Shown: one piece after another, positions 51,181 through 61,369 of the stretch
Position numbering within the stretch: the stretch's first letter is position 1
How the letters are laid out: each line of letters opens with the position of its first letter
Assembly: GCF_004799445.1 (NCBI RefSeq)
Contig: NZ_SSNA01000122.1
Span: 1 to 64,000, forward strand
DNA length: 64,000 bases
Source of the DNA: Bradyrhizobium sp.
Lineage (GTDB): Bacteria; Pseudomonadota; Alphaproteobacteria; Rhizobiales; Xanthobacteraceae
Direction: 5' to 3'
The notes under the pieces: generated by a model
What the model was told of the DNA's origin: nothing
The model's input: only the letters and a program-made list of their open reading frames with translations
Databases searched by the model: none
Position numbers and translations under genes: made by a program

Positions 51181-52674
51181 CTACTTCGCCTTCGGATCCA
51201 CCGCCGGCTCGATGGTATGCATCGCGTCCGGTTTGCGGACATGAATGGTGGCGATGTCGTCGGCGTACAGCTTCTGCCAGCCGTCGATGTGATCCAGCAG
51301 CTTGTTCGCGGCACTCTGCGTCCGCATCAGTGTCGCCTCGATCTTGTATTCCTCCAGCAGCCGGAACAGATTTTCGGGCTTGCTCAGGCCGCTGGCCGCG
51401 TCGTGGTCGACAAAGAACTTCTCGCCATAGAGTTCGGTGCGCCCGTCGATGAACGGCGCAACCCCGCTGGCGATCAGATAGCCGCCGAAATCATAATCGT
51501 TGAGCACCCGCGACAGATTCAGTTTCTTCAGCGCGGCCACCGCCGCGACCGGCGAATTGCCGGTGTACGGCACAAAGCGATGCACCGACGCAAAGGCCAG
51601 TGTTCCCGTCACCAGCGCGACCGCGACGGCGGCGAACAACACGCCGCGCGCCGGCATCGCCGCGCCTGCATTGGCAACGTCGGCGCCGCCGATCTGCCGC
51701 GCCAGCGGGGCGGCGAGAATCATCGGCGCCAGCAGCGCCAGGATCTCGGCCGCGCGTCCCTGGGCGAGCGCCATGTGCAGCAGACCGAGCAGCATCGCAA
51801 TGCGCAGCGGCGGCAATTTGACGCCGCGAAACAGCGCAAGTCCGATTGCAGCGAGCAGGCAGATCTCGAACGGACGGATGGTTCCGAAATCCGCCGGCTG
51901 CCATTCCCGGATCAGCGGCAGCGCGCTGCCGAGCGCCAGGATTTTCTGCGCGGCCAGCAGCGAGTTCCAGCCATAGGGCGTGCAGCAACCTGCGATCAAC
52001 GCCAGGGCCGCGAATGCCGCCCATCGCAGCGCCAGCGACTTGCGCGACGCCGCATCCGCGTTCACGACCGCATCGAGCGCGATCGGCACGATCAGCACCA
52101 AACCGAAGACAAAACCGCCGTGCAGATTGGCCCACAGCGCCATCCATACCACCGACCAGAACGAAGGCACCCCGTGCCGATCCGCGGCGGCGACCAGTGA
52201 GCCGACCCACAGCACCATCAGCGGCAAGGCCAGCACATGCGGCCGCGCCAATGCATGCGGTACGATCAGTGCCAGCGCCGCGGCGACGAATACCAGCGCA
52301 TGGCTTTCGCTCAACTGCCGGCCAAGGAATTTCGTCAGCAACGCGAAGGTCGCCGCCAGCGCCGCGGCGGCCAGCACCACCGGCCCGCTCCAGCCCGCAA
52401 CGGCAAAGGCCTTGGCGTACAGCACCTGCGCCAGCCACTGCGTCGAAATCCAGGGCTGGCCGCGCATGGTGAAGGAAAACACGTCGGTTTCCGGCACCGC
52501 GCGATGGTCCAAAATCCACTGGCCCAGCGTGACCTGCCACAGCGTATCGGGGTCGATCAGCAGCCGGTTTCCGCCCAGCAGGAACAGCGCATAGACAAAG
52601 ACGCCAACCCATAGCGGCATCAGCCCGCGCAGCGGGCTTGCCTCCTCGGCGGTGCGGGTAACGAACAGGGTCAT
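51181..52674 (-). CDS. Multi-pass membrane protein, GT-C glycosyltransferase-like
   Basis: The 497 residues contain about ten to twelve hydrophobic helices. The opening LLIDPDTLWQVTLGQWILDH followed by PETDVFSFT carries the acidic loop (D-P-D) typical of GT-C enzymes, which transfer sugars from polyprenyl phosphate. The C-terminal soluble part has NDYDFGGYLIASGVAPFIDG followed by RTELYG, also usual in this unnamed group. ATG 52674 is preferred over 52806. No sugar-related neighbours, so the acceptor is unknown. Confidence 0.7.
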   Translation of the reverse strand: MTLFVTRTAEEASPLRGLMPLWVGVFVYALFLLGGNRLLIDPDTLWQVTLGQWILDHRAVPETDVFSFTMRGQPWISTQWLAQVLYAKAFAVAGWSGPVVLAAAALAATFALLTKFLGRQLSESHALVFVAAALALIVPHALARPHVLALPLMVLWVGSLVAAADRHGVPSFWSVVWMALWANLHGGFVFGLVLIVPIALDAVVNADAASRKSLALRWAAFAALALIAGCCTPYGWNSLLAAQKILALGSALPLIREWQPADFGTIRPFEICLLAAIGLALFRGVKLPPLRIAMLLGLLHMALAQGRAAEILALLAPMILAAPLARQIGGADVANAGAAMPARGVLFAAVAVALVTGTLAFASVHRFVPYTGNSPVAAVAALKKLNLSRVLNDYDFGGYLIASGVAPFIDGRTELYGEKFFVDHDAASGLSKPENLFRLLEEYKIEATLMRTQSAANKLLDHIDGWQKLYADDIATIHVRKPDAMHTIEPAVDPKAK

Positions 52675-52881
52675 CGGCGCGGCCTGGGATTTCCGGGATT
52701 TTCGGGCCGATCGAAGCACGCCAGTGCATAATTCCCGGTAAATCGGCCACCGCCGGATGGGGCAAAAGCCCGAGAAAGCCGGATTTTCGCCACATCGGCG
52801 CACCACACGAGCGCAACAATCGGCGCCTTCAGGCGTTCAACCGTGCGCCAGCCCATGCGCGCCCCCCCGAGGCCCTCTGCC

Positions 52882-53331
52882 ATGAAGCGTCTGTTAACCC
52901 TCGCCTGTCTCGCCGCCATGGCGGCGCTGGCCGCTCCGCAAACCGCCCGCGCCCAGCGCGCCGACTATAACGAGCTGGTCGCCAGGCACGCCCAGGCCAA
53001 CGGGCTGCCGGAGGCCCTGGTGCATCGGGTGATCGTGCGCGAAAGCCGCTATCAGCCTCACCTCGTCGGGCGCGGCGGCACCATCGGCCTGATGCAGATC
53101 AAGCTCGCCACCGCGCGCAGCCTTGGCTACACCGGTTCGGCCGAAGGCCTGCGCGATCCCGACACCAATCTCACCTATGCGGTGAAATATCTCGCCGGCG
53201 CCTACCGCGCCGCAAATGGCGATCACGCCCGGGCCGTGCATTATTACGCCAGCGGCTATTACAAGGCCGCCAAGCACCAGCGCCTCAGATCACCCATCGA
53301 GGCCAAGGCGGAACAGGTTCCCACCCGCTAG
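52882..53331 (+). CDS. Small lytic transglycosylase (SLT domain), exported
   Basis: Periplasmic muramidase-type enzyme of 149 residues. Signal peptide: MKRLLTLACLAAMAALAAPQ, cleaved near ARA. The SLT fold shows HRVIVRESRYQPHLVGRGG with the catalytic Glu, IGLMQIKLATARSLGYTG, and NLTYAVKYLAGAYRAANGD followed by YYASGYY. ATG 52882 is preferred over the track start 52843, which lacks a signal. It is a minimal single-domain form. Confidence 0.92.
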   Translation: MKRLLTLACLAAMAALAAPQTARAQRADYNELVARHAQANGLPEALVHRVIVRESRYQPHLVGRGGTIGLMQIKLATARSLGYTGSAEGLRDPDTNLTYAVKYLAGAYRAANGDHARAVHYYASGYYKAAKHQRLRSPIEAKAEQVPTR

Positions 53332-53357
53332 ACCGGTGCAAACCGGGGCCGCCCGCG

Positions 53358-53386
53358 TTGACACTCCCCGCCATCGGCCTACATTA
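53358..53386 (+). promoter_or_regulatory. Predicted promoter of the thiamine operon
   Basis: TTGACA at 53358-53363, a 17-base spacer, and ACATTA at 53381-53386. Transcription would begin about 53392, at the first bases of the riboswitch. Confidence 0.65.
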
Positions 53387-53390
53387 GTCC

Positions 53391-53512
53391 TGTTCCGAGG
53401 GGAGCTCCGATGAGGAGCTGAGAGACCGCACGCTCAAGTCCTTGTTCGCAAGGGATGCGAGACCGCGGTGACCCTTTGAACCTGATCCGGGTCATGCCGG
53501 CGAAGGGACAGG
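53391..53512 (+). promoter_or_regulatory. TPP riboswitch (THI element)
   Basis: Contains the two sensor elements of the TPP aptamer: GGGGAGCTCCGATGAGGAGC leading into CTGAGAGACCGC, and ACCCTTTGAACCTGATCCGG leading into GTCATGCCGGCGAAGGGA. The thiO ATG at 53514 begins directly after the aptamer, and its ribosome-binding site (GGGACAGGG) is within the closing helix. Ligand binding should therefore block translation initiation, as is usual in Gram-negative bacteria. Confidence 0.97.
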
Positions 53513-53513
53513 G

Positions 53514-54554
53514 ATGTACCAGAGTTCGATACCACAGCGCGGGCATTTGCCCGTCGCGCCCCGAGGGGAATCTCCCGTTTCGGTCATCGGCGCCGGCATT
53601 GCCGGCGCATGGCAGGCGCTGTTGTTCGCGCAGGCCGGCCATCCCGTGACGCTGCACGAACGCAGCGACCAGGCGATGATGCTCTCCACCAGTCACTGGG
53701 CCGGCGGCATGCTGGCGCCCTATTGCGAAAGCGAGGTCGCCGAGCCGATCATCAGCCGGCTCGGCCTGCGCGCGCTCGATCTGTGGCGCCGCGAATTGCC
53801 GGACACGCCGTTCAACGGCTCGCTGGTGGTGGCGCATGCGCGCGACCGCGGCGACTTCGAACGTTTTGCGAAACGGACCTCGGGCCACCGCCGGCTCGAC
53901 GCGCGCGGGCTCGCCGAGCTCGAGCCCTCGCTGGAGGGACGTTTCCGCGACGCGCTGTTCTTTGCCGACGAAGGCCATGTCGAGCCGCGCCGGGTGCTGC
54001 CGAAACTGCACGAGCGGATCGTCGCCGCCGGCGGCACCATCAAATTCAACAGCGAGCCGGGGCCGGATGATATCGAGGGCATCGTGATCGACTGCCGCGG
54101 GCTTTCCGCGCGCGACACGCAAAGCGAATTGCGCGGCGTCAAGGGCGAGCTGATCCTGATCGAGACCGATGAGGTGAAACTGGCGCGGCCGGTGCGGCTG
54201 ATCCATCCGCGCTGGCCGCTCTATGTAATTCCGCGCGAGGACAATCTGTTCATGCTGGGCGCCACCTCGATCGAGGCCGAGGATACCGGCGTCAGCGTGC
54301 GCTCGGCGCTGGAGCTGCTGGGCGCGGCCTATGCGGTGCATCCGGCATTCGCCGAAGCCCGCATCGTCGAATTCGGCTCGGGCTTGCGGCCGGCGTTTCC
54401 CGACAATCTGCCGCGCATCTGTATCGCCAACAACCGCATTTCGGTCAACGGCCTCTATCGCCACGGTTTCCTGATCGCGCCGACGCTGGCGGAGCTGACG
54501 CTCGCCTATGTCGACCAGGGGCGGATCGACAACGAGGTGATGCAATGCGTGTGA
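53514..54554 (+). CDS. thiO: Glycine oxidase ThiO
   Basis: FAD enzyme that oxidises glycine to iminoacetate (dehydroglycine) for thiazole formation. The 346 residues show the FAD fingerprint VSVIGAGIAGAWQALLFAQA at about residues 22-41, then MLSTSHWAGGMLAPYCESEV, a family hallmark, and FMLGATSIEAEDTGV. The C-terminal VNGLYRHGFLIAPTLAELTL closes the FAD site. Its stop overlaps the thiS start. Regulated by the TPP riboswitch directly upstream. Confidence 0.95.
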   Translation: MYQSSIPQRGHLPVAPRGESPVSVIGAGIAGAWQALLFAQAGHPVTLHERSDQAMMLSTSHWAGGMLAPYCESEVAEPIISRLGLRALDLWRRELPDTPFNGSLVVAHARDRGDFERFAKRTSGHRRLDARGLAELEPSLEGRFRDALFFADEGHVEPRRVLPKLHERIVAAGGTIKFNSEPGPDDIEGIVIDCRGLSARDTQSELRGVKGELILIETDEVKLARPVRLIHPRWPLYVIPREDNLFMLGATSIEAEDTGVSVRSALELLGAAYAVHPAFAEARIVEFGSGLRPAFPDNLPRICIANNRISVNGLYRHGFLIAPTLAELTLAYVDQGRIDNEVMQCV

Positions 54555-54742
54555 TCGTCAACGGCGAGCCGAGGGAAGTCGCCTCGACCAGCGTCGACGC
54601 GCTGCTCGGCGAGCTCGAATATGACGGCACGCATTTTGCGATCGCGGTGAATTACGACGTGCTGCCGAAGAGCCGTTGGGCCGAGACCGCGCTGAAGACC
54701 GGCGACGAGATCGAGATCATCACGCCGCGGCAGGGAGGGTGA
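54545..54742 (+). CDS. thiS: Sulfur carrier protein ThiS
   Basis: Ubiquitin-fold sulfur carrier of 65 residues ending in the required Gly-Gly (EIITPRQGG), whose thiocarboxylate donates sulfur to the thiazole ring via ThiG. Start MRVIVNGEPREVASTSVDAL overlaps the end of thiO by 10 bases. A 170-base spacer containing a palindromic repeat follows before thiG. Confidence 0.95.
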   Translation: MRVIVNGEPREVASTSVDALLGELEYDGTHFAIAVNYDVLPKSRWAETALKTGDEIEIITPRQGG

Positions 54743-54770
54743 TGGGATGATGTATGCTGCAAGAAATTCC

Positions 54771-54880
54771 GCCGTCATCCTGAGGCGCGAGCCGTTTTCG
54801 GCGAGCCTCGAAGGATGGCCACGTCCCACATCCCTGTCATCCTTCGAGGCGCGCAAGGGCGCGCACCTCAGGATGACGGC
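54771..54880. repeat. Dispersed palindromic repeat, GCCGTCATCCTGAGG family, copy 1 (between thiS and thiG)
   Basis: Arms GCCGTCATCCTGAGGCGCGA and CCTCAGGATGACGGC, with inner CCTCGAAGGATG / CATCCTTCGAGG. Inserted within the thi operon without breaking a gene. Related copy at 62433. Confidence 0.93.
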
Positions 54881-54912
54881 CGCGGCGTGCGGCAAGCAAG
54901 GACGCTGAAACC

Positions 54913-55695
54913 ATGCTGAAACTCTACGACCGCGAATTCACCTCGCGCCTTTTGGTCGGCAGCGCGCTGTATCCGTCGCCGGCGATCATGCAGGGCGCGA
55001 TCCGCGCCTCCGGCGCCGAGATCGTCACGGTGTCGCTGCGGCGCGAATCCGCCGGCGGCAAGACCGGCGACGCGTTCTGGTCCTTGATCCGCGAACTCGG
55101 CGTCACGGTGCTGCCCAACACCGCCGGCTGCCGCAGCGTGCGCGAGGCGGTGACCACCGCGAAACTCGCGCGCGAACTGTTCGCGACCTCCTGGATCAAG
55201 CTGGAGGTGATCGCCGACAACGACACGCTGCAGCCCGATGTGGTCGGCCTGGTCGAGGCCGCGGATATTCTGATCAAGGACGGCTTCGACGTGTTTCCCT
55301 ATTGCACCGAAGACCTTTCCGTCGCGCTGCGGCTGGTCGACGCCGGCTGCAAGGTGGTGATGCCGTGGGCGGCGCCGATCGGCAGCGCCAAGGGCATCAT
55401 CAACCCCGATGCGCTGAAATTGTTGCGTGACCGCCTGCCGGATATCACGCTGGTGGTCGATGCTGGATTGGGCGCGCCGAGCCATGCCGCGCAGGCGCTC
55501 GAACTCGGCTATGACGCCGTGCTGCTCAACACCGCGATCGCCAAAGCGGCCGATCCGATCGCGATGGCGACCGCGTTTCGCGGCGGCGTCGAGGCCGGCC
55601 GCGCCGCCTATCAGGCCGGGCTGATGGAAGCCCGCGATTTTGCCTCCCCTTCAACCCCTGTCGTTGGGACCCCGTTCTGGCATGCCGTATCCTGA
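54913..55695 (+). CDS. thiG: Thiazole synthase ThiG
   Basis: TIM-barrel enzyme that assembles thiazole phosphate from DXP, iminoacetate and ThiS thiocarboxylate. The 260 residues contain [60 protein letters not shown] (Schiff-base Lys) and [18 protein letters not shown]. Its 3' end overlaps thiE by 14 bases. Confidence 0.95.
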   Translation: MLKLYDREFTSRLLVGSALYPSPAIMQGAIRASGAEIVTVSLRRESAGGKTGDAFWSLIRELGVTVLPNTAGCRSVREAVTTAKLARELFATSWIKLEVIADNDTLQPDVVGLVEAADILIKDGFDVFPYCTEDLSVALRLVDAGCKVVMPWAAPIGSAKGIINPDALKLLRDRLPDITLVVDAGLGAPSHAAQALELGYDAVLLNTAIAKAADPIAMATAFRGGVEAGRAAYQAGLMEARDFASPSTPVVGTPFWHAVS

Positions 55696-56290
55696 TCGAT
55701 TCTATCCTGTGGTCGACAGCGTCGCCTGGGTGGCGCGGCTGGCGCTGCTCGGCGCCGGCACGATCCAGCTGCGCGCCAAGAATCTCGGCGACGCCGACGC
55801 GCTGCAGACGGTCAAGGACGCGCTGGAGGTCATCAAGGGCACGGCCGCCAAACTCGTGGTCAATGATTACTGGCGCGCGGCGATCGCGGCCGGCGCCAAA
55901 CATCTGCATCTCGGCCAGGAAGACCTGGCGGACGCCGACCTCAAGGCGATCCGCGACGCCGGCCTGACGCTCGGCATCTCCACCCATGACGACGACGAAC
56001 TGGAAACCGCGCTGCGCGCCAAGCCGGATTACGTCGCGCTCGGCCCGATCTTCCCGACCACGCTGAAGTCGATGCGCTTCGCGCCGCAGGGCATCCCGAA
56101 GATCAGCCAATGGAAGCAGCGCATCGGCACGCTGCCGCTGGTCGCGATCGGCGGCATCAAGCTCGAACAGGCCCGCGAGATCTTCGCCGCCGGCGCCGAC
56201 TCGATCGCCGTGGTCAGCGACGTGACGCAAAACCCCGAGCCCGACGCGCGAGTGCGCGCCTGGCTCAGTATGAACGCGGAGGCCGCGTGA
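55682..56290 (+). CDS. thiE: Thiamine phosphate synthase ThiE
   Basis: Joins HMP pyrophosphate and thiazole phosphate to make thiamine phosphate. The 202 residues from ATG 55682 ([20 protein letters not shown]) show [40 protein letters not shown] and [20 protein letters not shown]. The track start at 55640 lies well inside thiG and adds 14 residues that do not fit the family. Ends just before a palindromic repeat. Confidence 0.94.
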   Translation: MPYPDRFYPVVDSVAWVARLALLGAGTIQLRAKNLGDADALQTVKDALEVIKGTAAKLVVNDYWRAAIAAGAKHLHLGQEDLADADLKAIRDAGLTLGISTHDDDELETALRAKPDYVALGPIFPTTLKSMRFAPQGIPKISQWKQRIGTLPLVAIGGIKLEQAREIFAAGADSIAVVSDVTQNPEPDARVRAWLSMNAEAA

Positions 56291-56315
56291 TGATGATTTC
56301 GAAATCAAAGCGGCC

Positions 56316-56402
56316 GTCATTGCGAGCGCAGCGAAGCAATCCATATCCCACCAGCGGCACAAGGCTGGATTGCTTCGTCGCTTACGCTCCTCGCAATGAC
56401 GG
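56316..56402. repeat. Dispersed palindromic repeat, GTCATTGCGAG family, copy 1 (between thiE and thiC)
   Basis: Arms GTCATTGCGAGCGCAGCGAA and GCTCCTCGCAATGAC, with GCAATCCA / TGGATTGC inside. A second copy is at 63071. It separates thiE from thiC; no terminator-like T run follows, so the operon may read through. Confidence 0.93.
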
Positions 56403-56466
56403 AAGAGAGACCATCGGACTTCCGGATCGGTTCGCTTCGCGGACCGTCCGAAATGACAACAATTAA

Positions 56467-58377
<1,911 letters not shown>

Positions 58378-58390
58378 ACCCTACTCTCTC

Positions 58391-58424
58391 CTCGTCGTGC
58401 CCGCGCTTGACCCGGGCATCCATC
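58391..58424 (+). repeat. Fragment of a dispersed repeat (CGTGCCCGCGCTTGACCCGGG type)
   Basis: GTCGTGCCCGCGCTTGACCC followed by GGGCATCCATC is half of a palindromic unit I recall as common in Bradyrhizobium intergenic regions; the partner arm is absent here. Low weight, memory-based. Confidence 0.4.
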
Positions 58425-58432
58425 AGAAAATG

Positions 58433-58467
58433 AAAAGGCCGGGGGCGAAAGCCCGGCCTTTTTTTGC
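58433..58467 (+). terminator. Rho-independent terminator of the thiamine operon
   Basis: AAAAGGCCGGG pairs with CCCGGCCTTTT across a short loop (GGCGAAAG), followed by a seven-T run. It lies 56 bases after the thiC stop. Confidence 0.92.
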
Positions 58468-58602
58468 TCCCTACACGAATAGGCATGGTCCCCGGTCTGC
58501 CTTTCTAGGTCATGTTGAATGATTTCTTTGGGACATATACGGAGCTTATGTCTTCCTGTTTGAAGCCGGAATGCAGTATCTTAGTGCCTCGGGGAGCCTC
58601 AT

Positions 58603-59256
58603 ATGAAATGTCCACATTGTACTGTCACCATTCATGCCGGTTGGGTGATGTCCCCTGTCTTGAGACATGGTCATGTTACAGCCTGGCGAGTTAATTTCAT
58701 GACTTGTCCCGAATGTAGTGCAGACATATTGCAACTTGGTAAGGGTGCTGCCGGAAATCTTAATTCTCCGACTTCAGATTGGTATCAAATTTTTCCAACA
58801 GGCTCTAATCGCGGACCGGTGTCCAAAGAGGTGCCAACTGATATTGCAGCAGATTACACCGAAGCTGCCCTCGTACTACCGCTTAGCCCAAAGGCATCAG
58901 CTGCTCTTTCACGACGATGCCTTCAATCGGTCTTACGGCACGCTGGTTATGCCCAGAAGGACTTGTCGCAGCAGATTGACGCAGCTTTGGCTGAACAAGA
59001 TGCTAGAAAGGCTCTTCCGACCGGCGTGCATTCCATCTTGGATTTAATCCGAAACTTTGGAAATTTTTCCGCGCATAAAATAACCGATCAGACTACTTTG
59101 CAAGTCATCGACGTTGAGCCGCATGAAGCAGAATACTGTCTCGACACTCTCGACGCTGTCTTCGACCACTATTATGTGAAGCCAGCACAGGCAAAAGCAA
59201 TGAAAGATGCGCTCAATGCGAAACTGGCTGCTGCTAAAAAGCCTCCTGCAAAGTGA
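58603..59256 (+). CDS. DUF4145-like protein with N-terminal zinc knuckles, low GC
   Basis: The 217 residues start MKCPHCTVTIHAGWVMSPVL and carry a second CPECSADI pair, so one zinc ribbon is likely. The C-terminal part is helical and contains LRHAGYAQKDLSQQIDAAL and LDLIRNFGNFSAHKIT, the pattern of DUF4145, a HEPN-like domain often found in defence and restriction gene neighbourhoods. GGGGAG precedes the ATG by 8 bases. Base composition is clearly lower in GC than its neighbours and codon use differs, which suggests recent transfer. No partner gene of a known defence system is adjacent. Confidence 0.72.
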   Translation: MKCPHCTVTIHAGWVMSPVLRHGHVTAWRVNFMTCPECSADILQLGKGAAGNLNSPTSDWYQIFPTGSNRGPVSKEVPTDIAADYTEAALVLPLSPKASAALSRRCLQSVLRHAGYAQKDLSQQIDAALAEQDARKALPTGVHSILDLIRNFGNFSAHKITDQTTLQVIDVEPHEAEYCLDTLDAVFDHYYVKPAQAKAMKDALNAKLAAAKKPPAK

Positions 59257-59367
59257 TCGTTTACGTCCGCCTTAAACCCGCTTGTCACCAACTCATAGCC
59301 CCTAGGTCGAATTGGCGAAGCGTAATCCGCCATTTCCATTCCGCCTCACGAAAAGGGCGCGCACGAG

Positions 59368-59865
59368 TTGGAAAAACTTCCCGACCAATTGCAGAATGGT
59401 CTGAGACTGGTCTTCGTCGGCACCGCTGCCGGACATCGGTCGGCCGACTTGGGTCATTACTATGCGCATTCCGGCAATCGCTTCTGGCGCACGCTCCACG
59501 AGGTCGGCATCACGCCGCGGCGATACGAGCCGCATGAATTTCGGACGTTGTTGAAGATCGGAATTGGCTTCACCGATCTTTGCAAATCAGGCTCGGGAAT
59601 GGATCATCAGGCCCTCGCTTTTCCAATCGACGTTTCGGCTTTCCGGGAAAAGATGCGGCAGTACCGGCCGAAGACGATCGCCTTCACGAGCAAGAAGGCC
59701 GCGAGCCTTTTCTATGGAAGACCCACCAAGGCGGTGGCACTCGGCCAACAACCGCCGCTGGACGACTTCCCGACTGTGTTCGTTCTGGCCTCGCCGTCCG
59801 GCGCCGCCTCGGGTCACTGGTCGGTACAGCCATGGCAGGAACTGGCGGATTCGATCAGCGCGTAG
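59368..59865 (+). CDS. Mismatch-specific uracil/thymine DNA glycosylase, Mug family (UDG family 2)
   Basis: Removes U or T mispaired with G, starting base-excision repair. The 165 residues show LRLVFVGTAAGHRSADLGHY followed by YAHSGNRFWRTL (family 2 motif 1) and VFVLASPSGAASGHW (motif 2, where Mug has NPSGL). The start is a TTG at 59368 with a weak purine-rich site; an upstream start is possible. It follows the DUF4145 gene by 111 bases on the same strand but has normal GC, so the two are probably independent. Confidence 0.87.
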   Translation: MEKLPDQLQNGLRLVFVGTAAGHRSADLGHYYAHSGNRFWRTLHEVGITPRRYEPHEFRTLLKIGIGFTDLCKSGSGMDHQALAFPIDVSAFREKMRQYRPKTIAFTSKKAASLFYGRPTKAVALGQQPPLDDFPTVFVLASPSGAASGHWSVQPWQELADSISA

Positions 59866-59921
59866 GGCCATGGGATAGGTTGAGCCCGAAACCCATCGCG
59901 TGTCTTGATGGCCTGATTCCG

Positions 59922-60065
59922 AAAACTCCGATGTCGTCCCGGGCAAGCGAAAGCGCGACCCGGGACCCATAACCACCGGCCGTAGTTGTTTGGGCACGCC
60001 GGGGCTCCAGCTTCGCGCAACAACAATGCCCGTGGTTATGGGTCCCTGCTTTCGCAGGGACGACA
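59922..60065. repeat. Dispersed palindromic repeat, TGTCGTCCCGGG family, copy 1
   Basis: Arms TGTCGTCCCGGGCAAGCGAA and TTCGCAGGGACGACA, with CCCATAACCAC / GTGGTTATGGG inside. It lies between the glycosylase and the oxidase-fold gene. The copy at 61161 is about 90% identical and has matching changes on both arms. Confidence 0.95.
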
Positions 60066-60104
60066 CTGAGGTAGCCAGCGTAGCCGGACGAGCGTAGCGA
60101 CATC

Positions 60105-60728
60105 CTATTCCTCGCCCTTCCGATGCGGATCGTATTTCGAGAGCACGTCCCTGAGGTAATCCCGGCTTTTCCATTCCGGCGCCGGCGGCTCGTAGCCGGG
60201 GCGGGGAACGTAGGGATTGCCGGGGGCATCCACTGAGGCGCCCATCAGGTCGGGAACGTAGCGCGGACAGTTCGGGAAGATCTCGCATTTGATCCGCACG
60301 ACGACTTTCGCGCCATGATGCTGGCCAAGCGTTTCCGCGTCGTCGTGGATCGTGGCCGTGCCGCGGATGCGGGTGCGAAACGTCTTGCCGTCGAGGCGCA
60401 CGAACAAGAGCCCGACGTTCGGGTTGCGGTGAATATTGCCGAGCGTGCGGTACATGTTGTTGCCGTCATATTCGGGATATTCCAGCGTGTCGGGCCCGGT
60501 GATCCTGACGAAGCCGGGATCGCCCGAACGCATCGAACAATCGACGTTGTCCCGGTAGCTGGTGGCGATGAAAAAGAACGGCGTCACCTCGATCAGCTTG
60601 CGGTCCTGCTCCCAGAACTCGAAGTGCAGGCGATGCTTCTCGAGGCCATCGGCGACGCGGCGGCCGTCGAAGCGGTCCTGCAGCTCGCGCATGCCGTCGT
60701 GGTAGAACGGGGTGATCGGGTCGGTCAT
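60105..60728 (-). CDS. Pyridoxamine 5'-phosphate oxidase-family (FMN-binding split-barrel) protein
   Basis: The 207 residues form a PNPOx-like split barrel: ITPFYHDGMRELQDRFDGRR at the N-terminus, RKLIEVTPFFFIATSYRDNV, DCSMRSGDPGFVRITGPDTL, NMYRTLGNIHRNPNVGLLFV and FRTRIRGTATIHDD. The PNPOx fold binds FMN or F420; this subgroup (MSMEG-type 'PPOX' proteins) has no known substrate, and true PdxH motifs are absent. Monocistronic. Confidence 0.85.
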   Translation of the reverse strand: MTDPITPFYHDGMRELQDRFDGRRVADGLEKHRLHFEFWEQDRKLIEVTPFFFIATSYRDNVDCSMRSGDPGFVRITGPDTLEYPEYDGNNMYRTLGNIHRNPNVGLLFVRLDGKTFRTRIRGTATIHDDAETLGQHHGAKVVVRIKCEIFPNCPRYVPDLMGASVDAPGNPYVPRPGYEPPAPEWKSRDYLRDVLSKYDPHRKGEE

Positions 60729-60800
60729 GGGGACCTCGGCTTAGGTGCAGCATGTCCCGCTTGATAGCAGACCGCCGCCCCCGGCGCCCATGATATTGGG

Positions 60801-60903
60801 CGTCATTCCGGGATGGTGCGCAGCACCAGACCCGGAATCTCGAGATTCTCCGATGTGCAATTGCACATCGTAGTTCGATGCTTCGCATCGCCCCGGAATG
60901 ACG
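60801..60903. repeat. Dispersed palindromic repeat, GCCGTCATTCCGG family, copy 3
   Basis: Nearly identical to the copy at 21608 (same arms and inner GATGTGCAATTGCACATC and GATGCTTCGCATC hairpins). The hairpin GGTGCGCAGCACC replaces GGTCCGTAAGGACC with both arms changed together. Confidence 0.95.
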
Positions 60904-60926
60904 GCCCACCCTACGCTTGCTGCGAG

Positions 60927-61133
60927 CTAATCGTGGGTCCGTGACGCCTGGATCACAAGCCGGATCAGCCCGACCAGGGCGATCAGCCCGCCGGCAAAAC
61001 TGGCGGCCAGGGCAAACAGGCCGAGCCCGACCGGCATTGCGTAGCGATCATAGGCCTCGACCATCCACAACGGCACCCATGAAACAACCGTGATGAAGAT
61101 GCCCACGACGATCGAAATCAGGTTTGCTTTCAT
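60927..61133 (-). CDS. Small membrane protein, two helices
   Basis: A 68-residue protein with two hydrophobic helices (LISIVVGIFITVVSWVPLWM and LGLFALAASFAGGLIALVGL) separated by EAYDRYAMPVG. No domain recognised. It sits between two dispersed repeats. Confidence 0.6.
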   Translation of the reverse strand: MKANLISIVVGIFITVVSWVPLWMVEAYDRYAMPVGLGLFALAASFAGGLIALVGLIRLVIQASRTHD

Positions 61134-61160
61134 GCGCGAGCTGCCCTTCGCATTGCTGCG

Positions 61161-61306
61161 ATAACTCCGATGTCGTCCCGGGCAAGCGAAAGCGCGACCC
61201 GGGACCCATCACCACCGGCCGTCGTTGTCTGGGCACGCCGGGGCTTCAGCTTCGCGCAACAACGACACCCCGTGGTGATGGGTCCCTGCTTTCGCAGGGA
61301 CGACAT
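61161..61306. repeat. Dispersed palindromic repeat, TGTCGTCCCGGG family, copy 2
   Basis: Second copy of the unit at 59922, including ACTCCGATGTCGTCCCGGGC at the left. Inner pair is CCCATCACCAC / GTGGTGATGGG. It lies between the small membrane protein gene and the exported protein gene at 61370. Confidence 0.95.
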
Positions 61307-61369
61307 TGAGCGCAGGACAGCCTTCTCGCGCAATCCGGGGGAACGCGTCACGGTGAGAAACGCTCCCCC

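Noticed and set aside
54771-54912. A second riboswitch or attenuator between thiS and thiG
   Set aside because: The hairpins belong to a dispersed repeat also found away from thi genes (62433).
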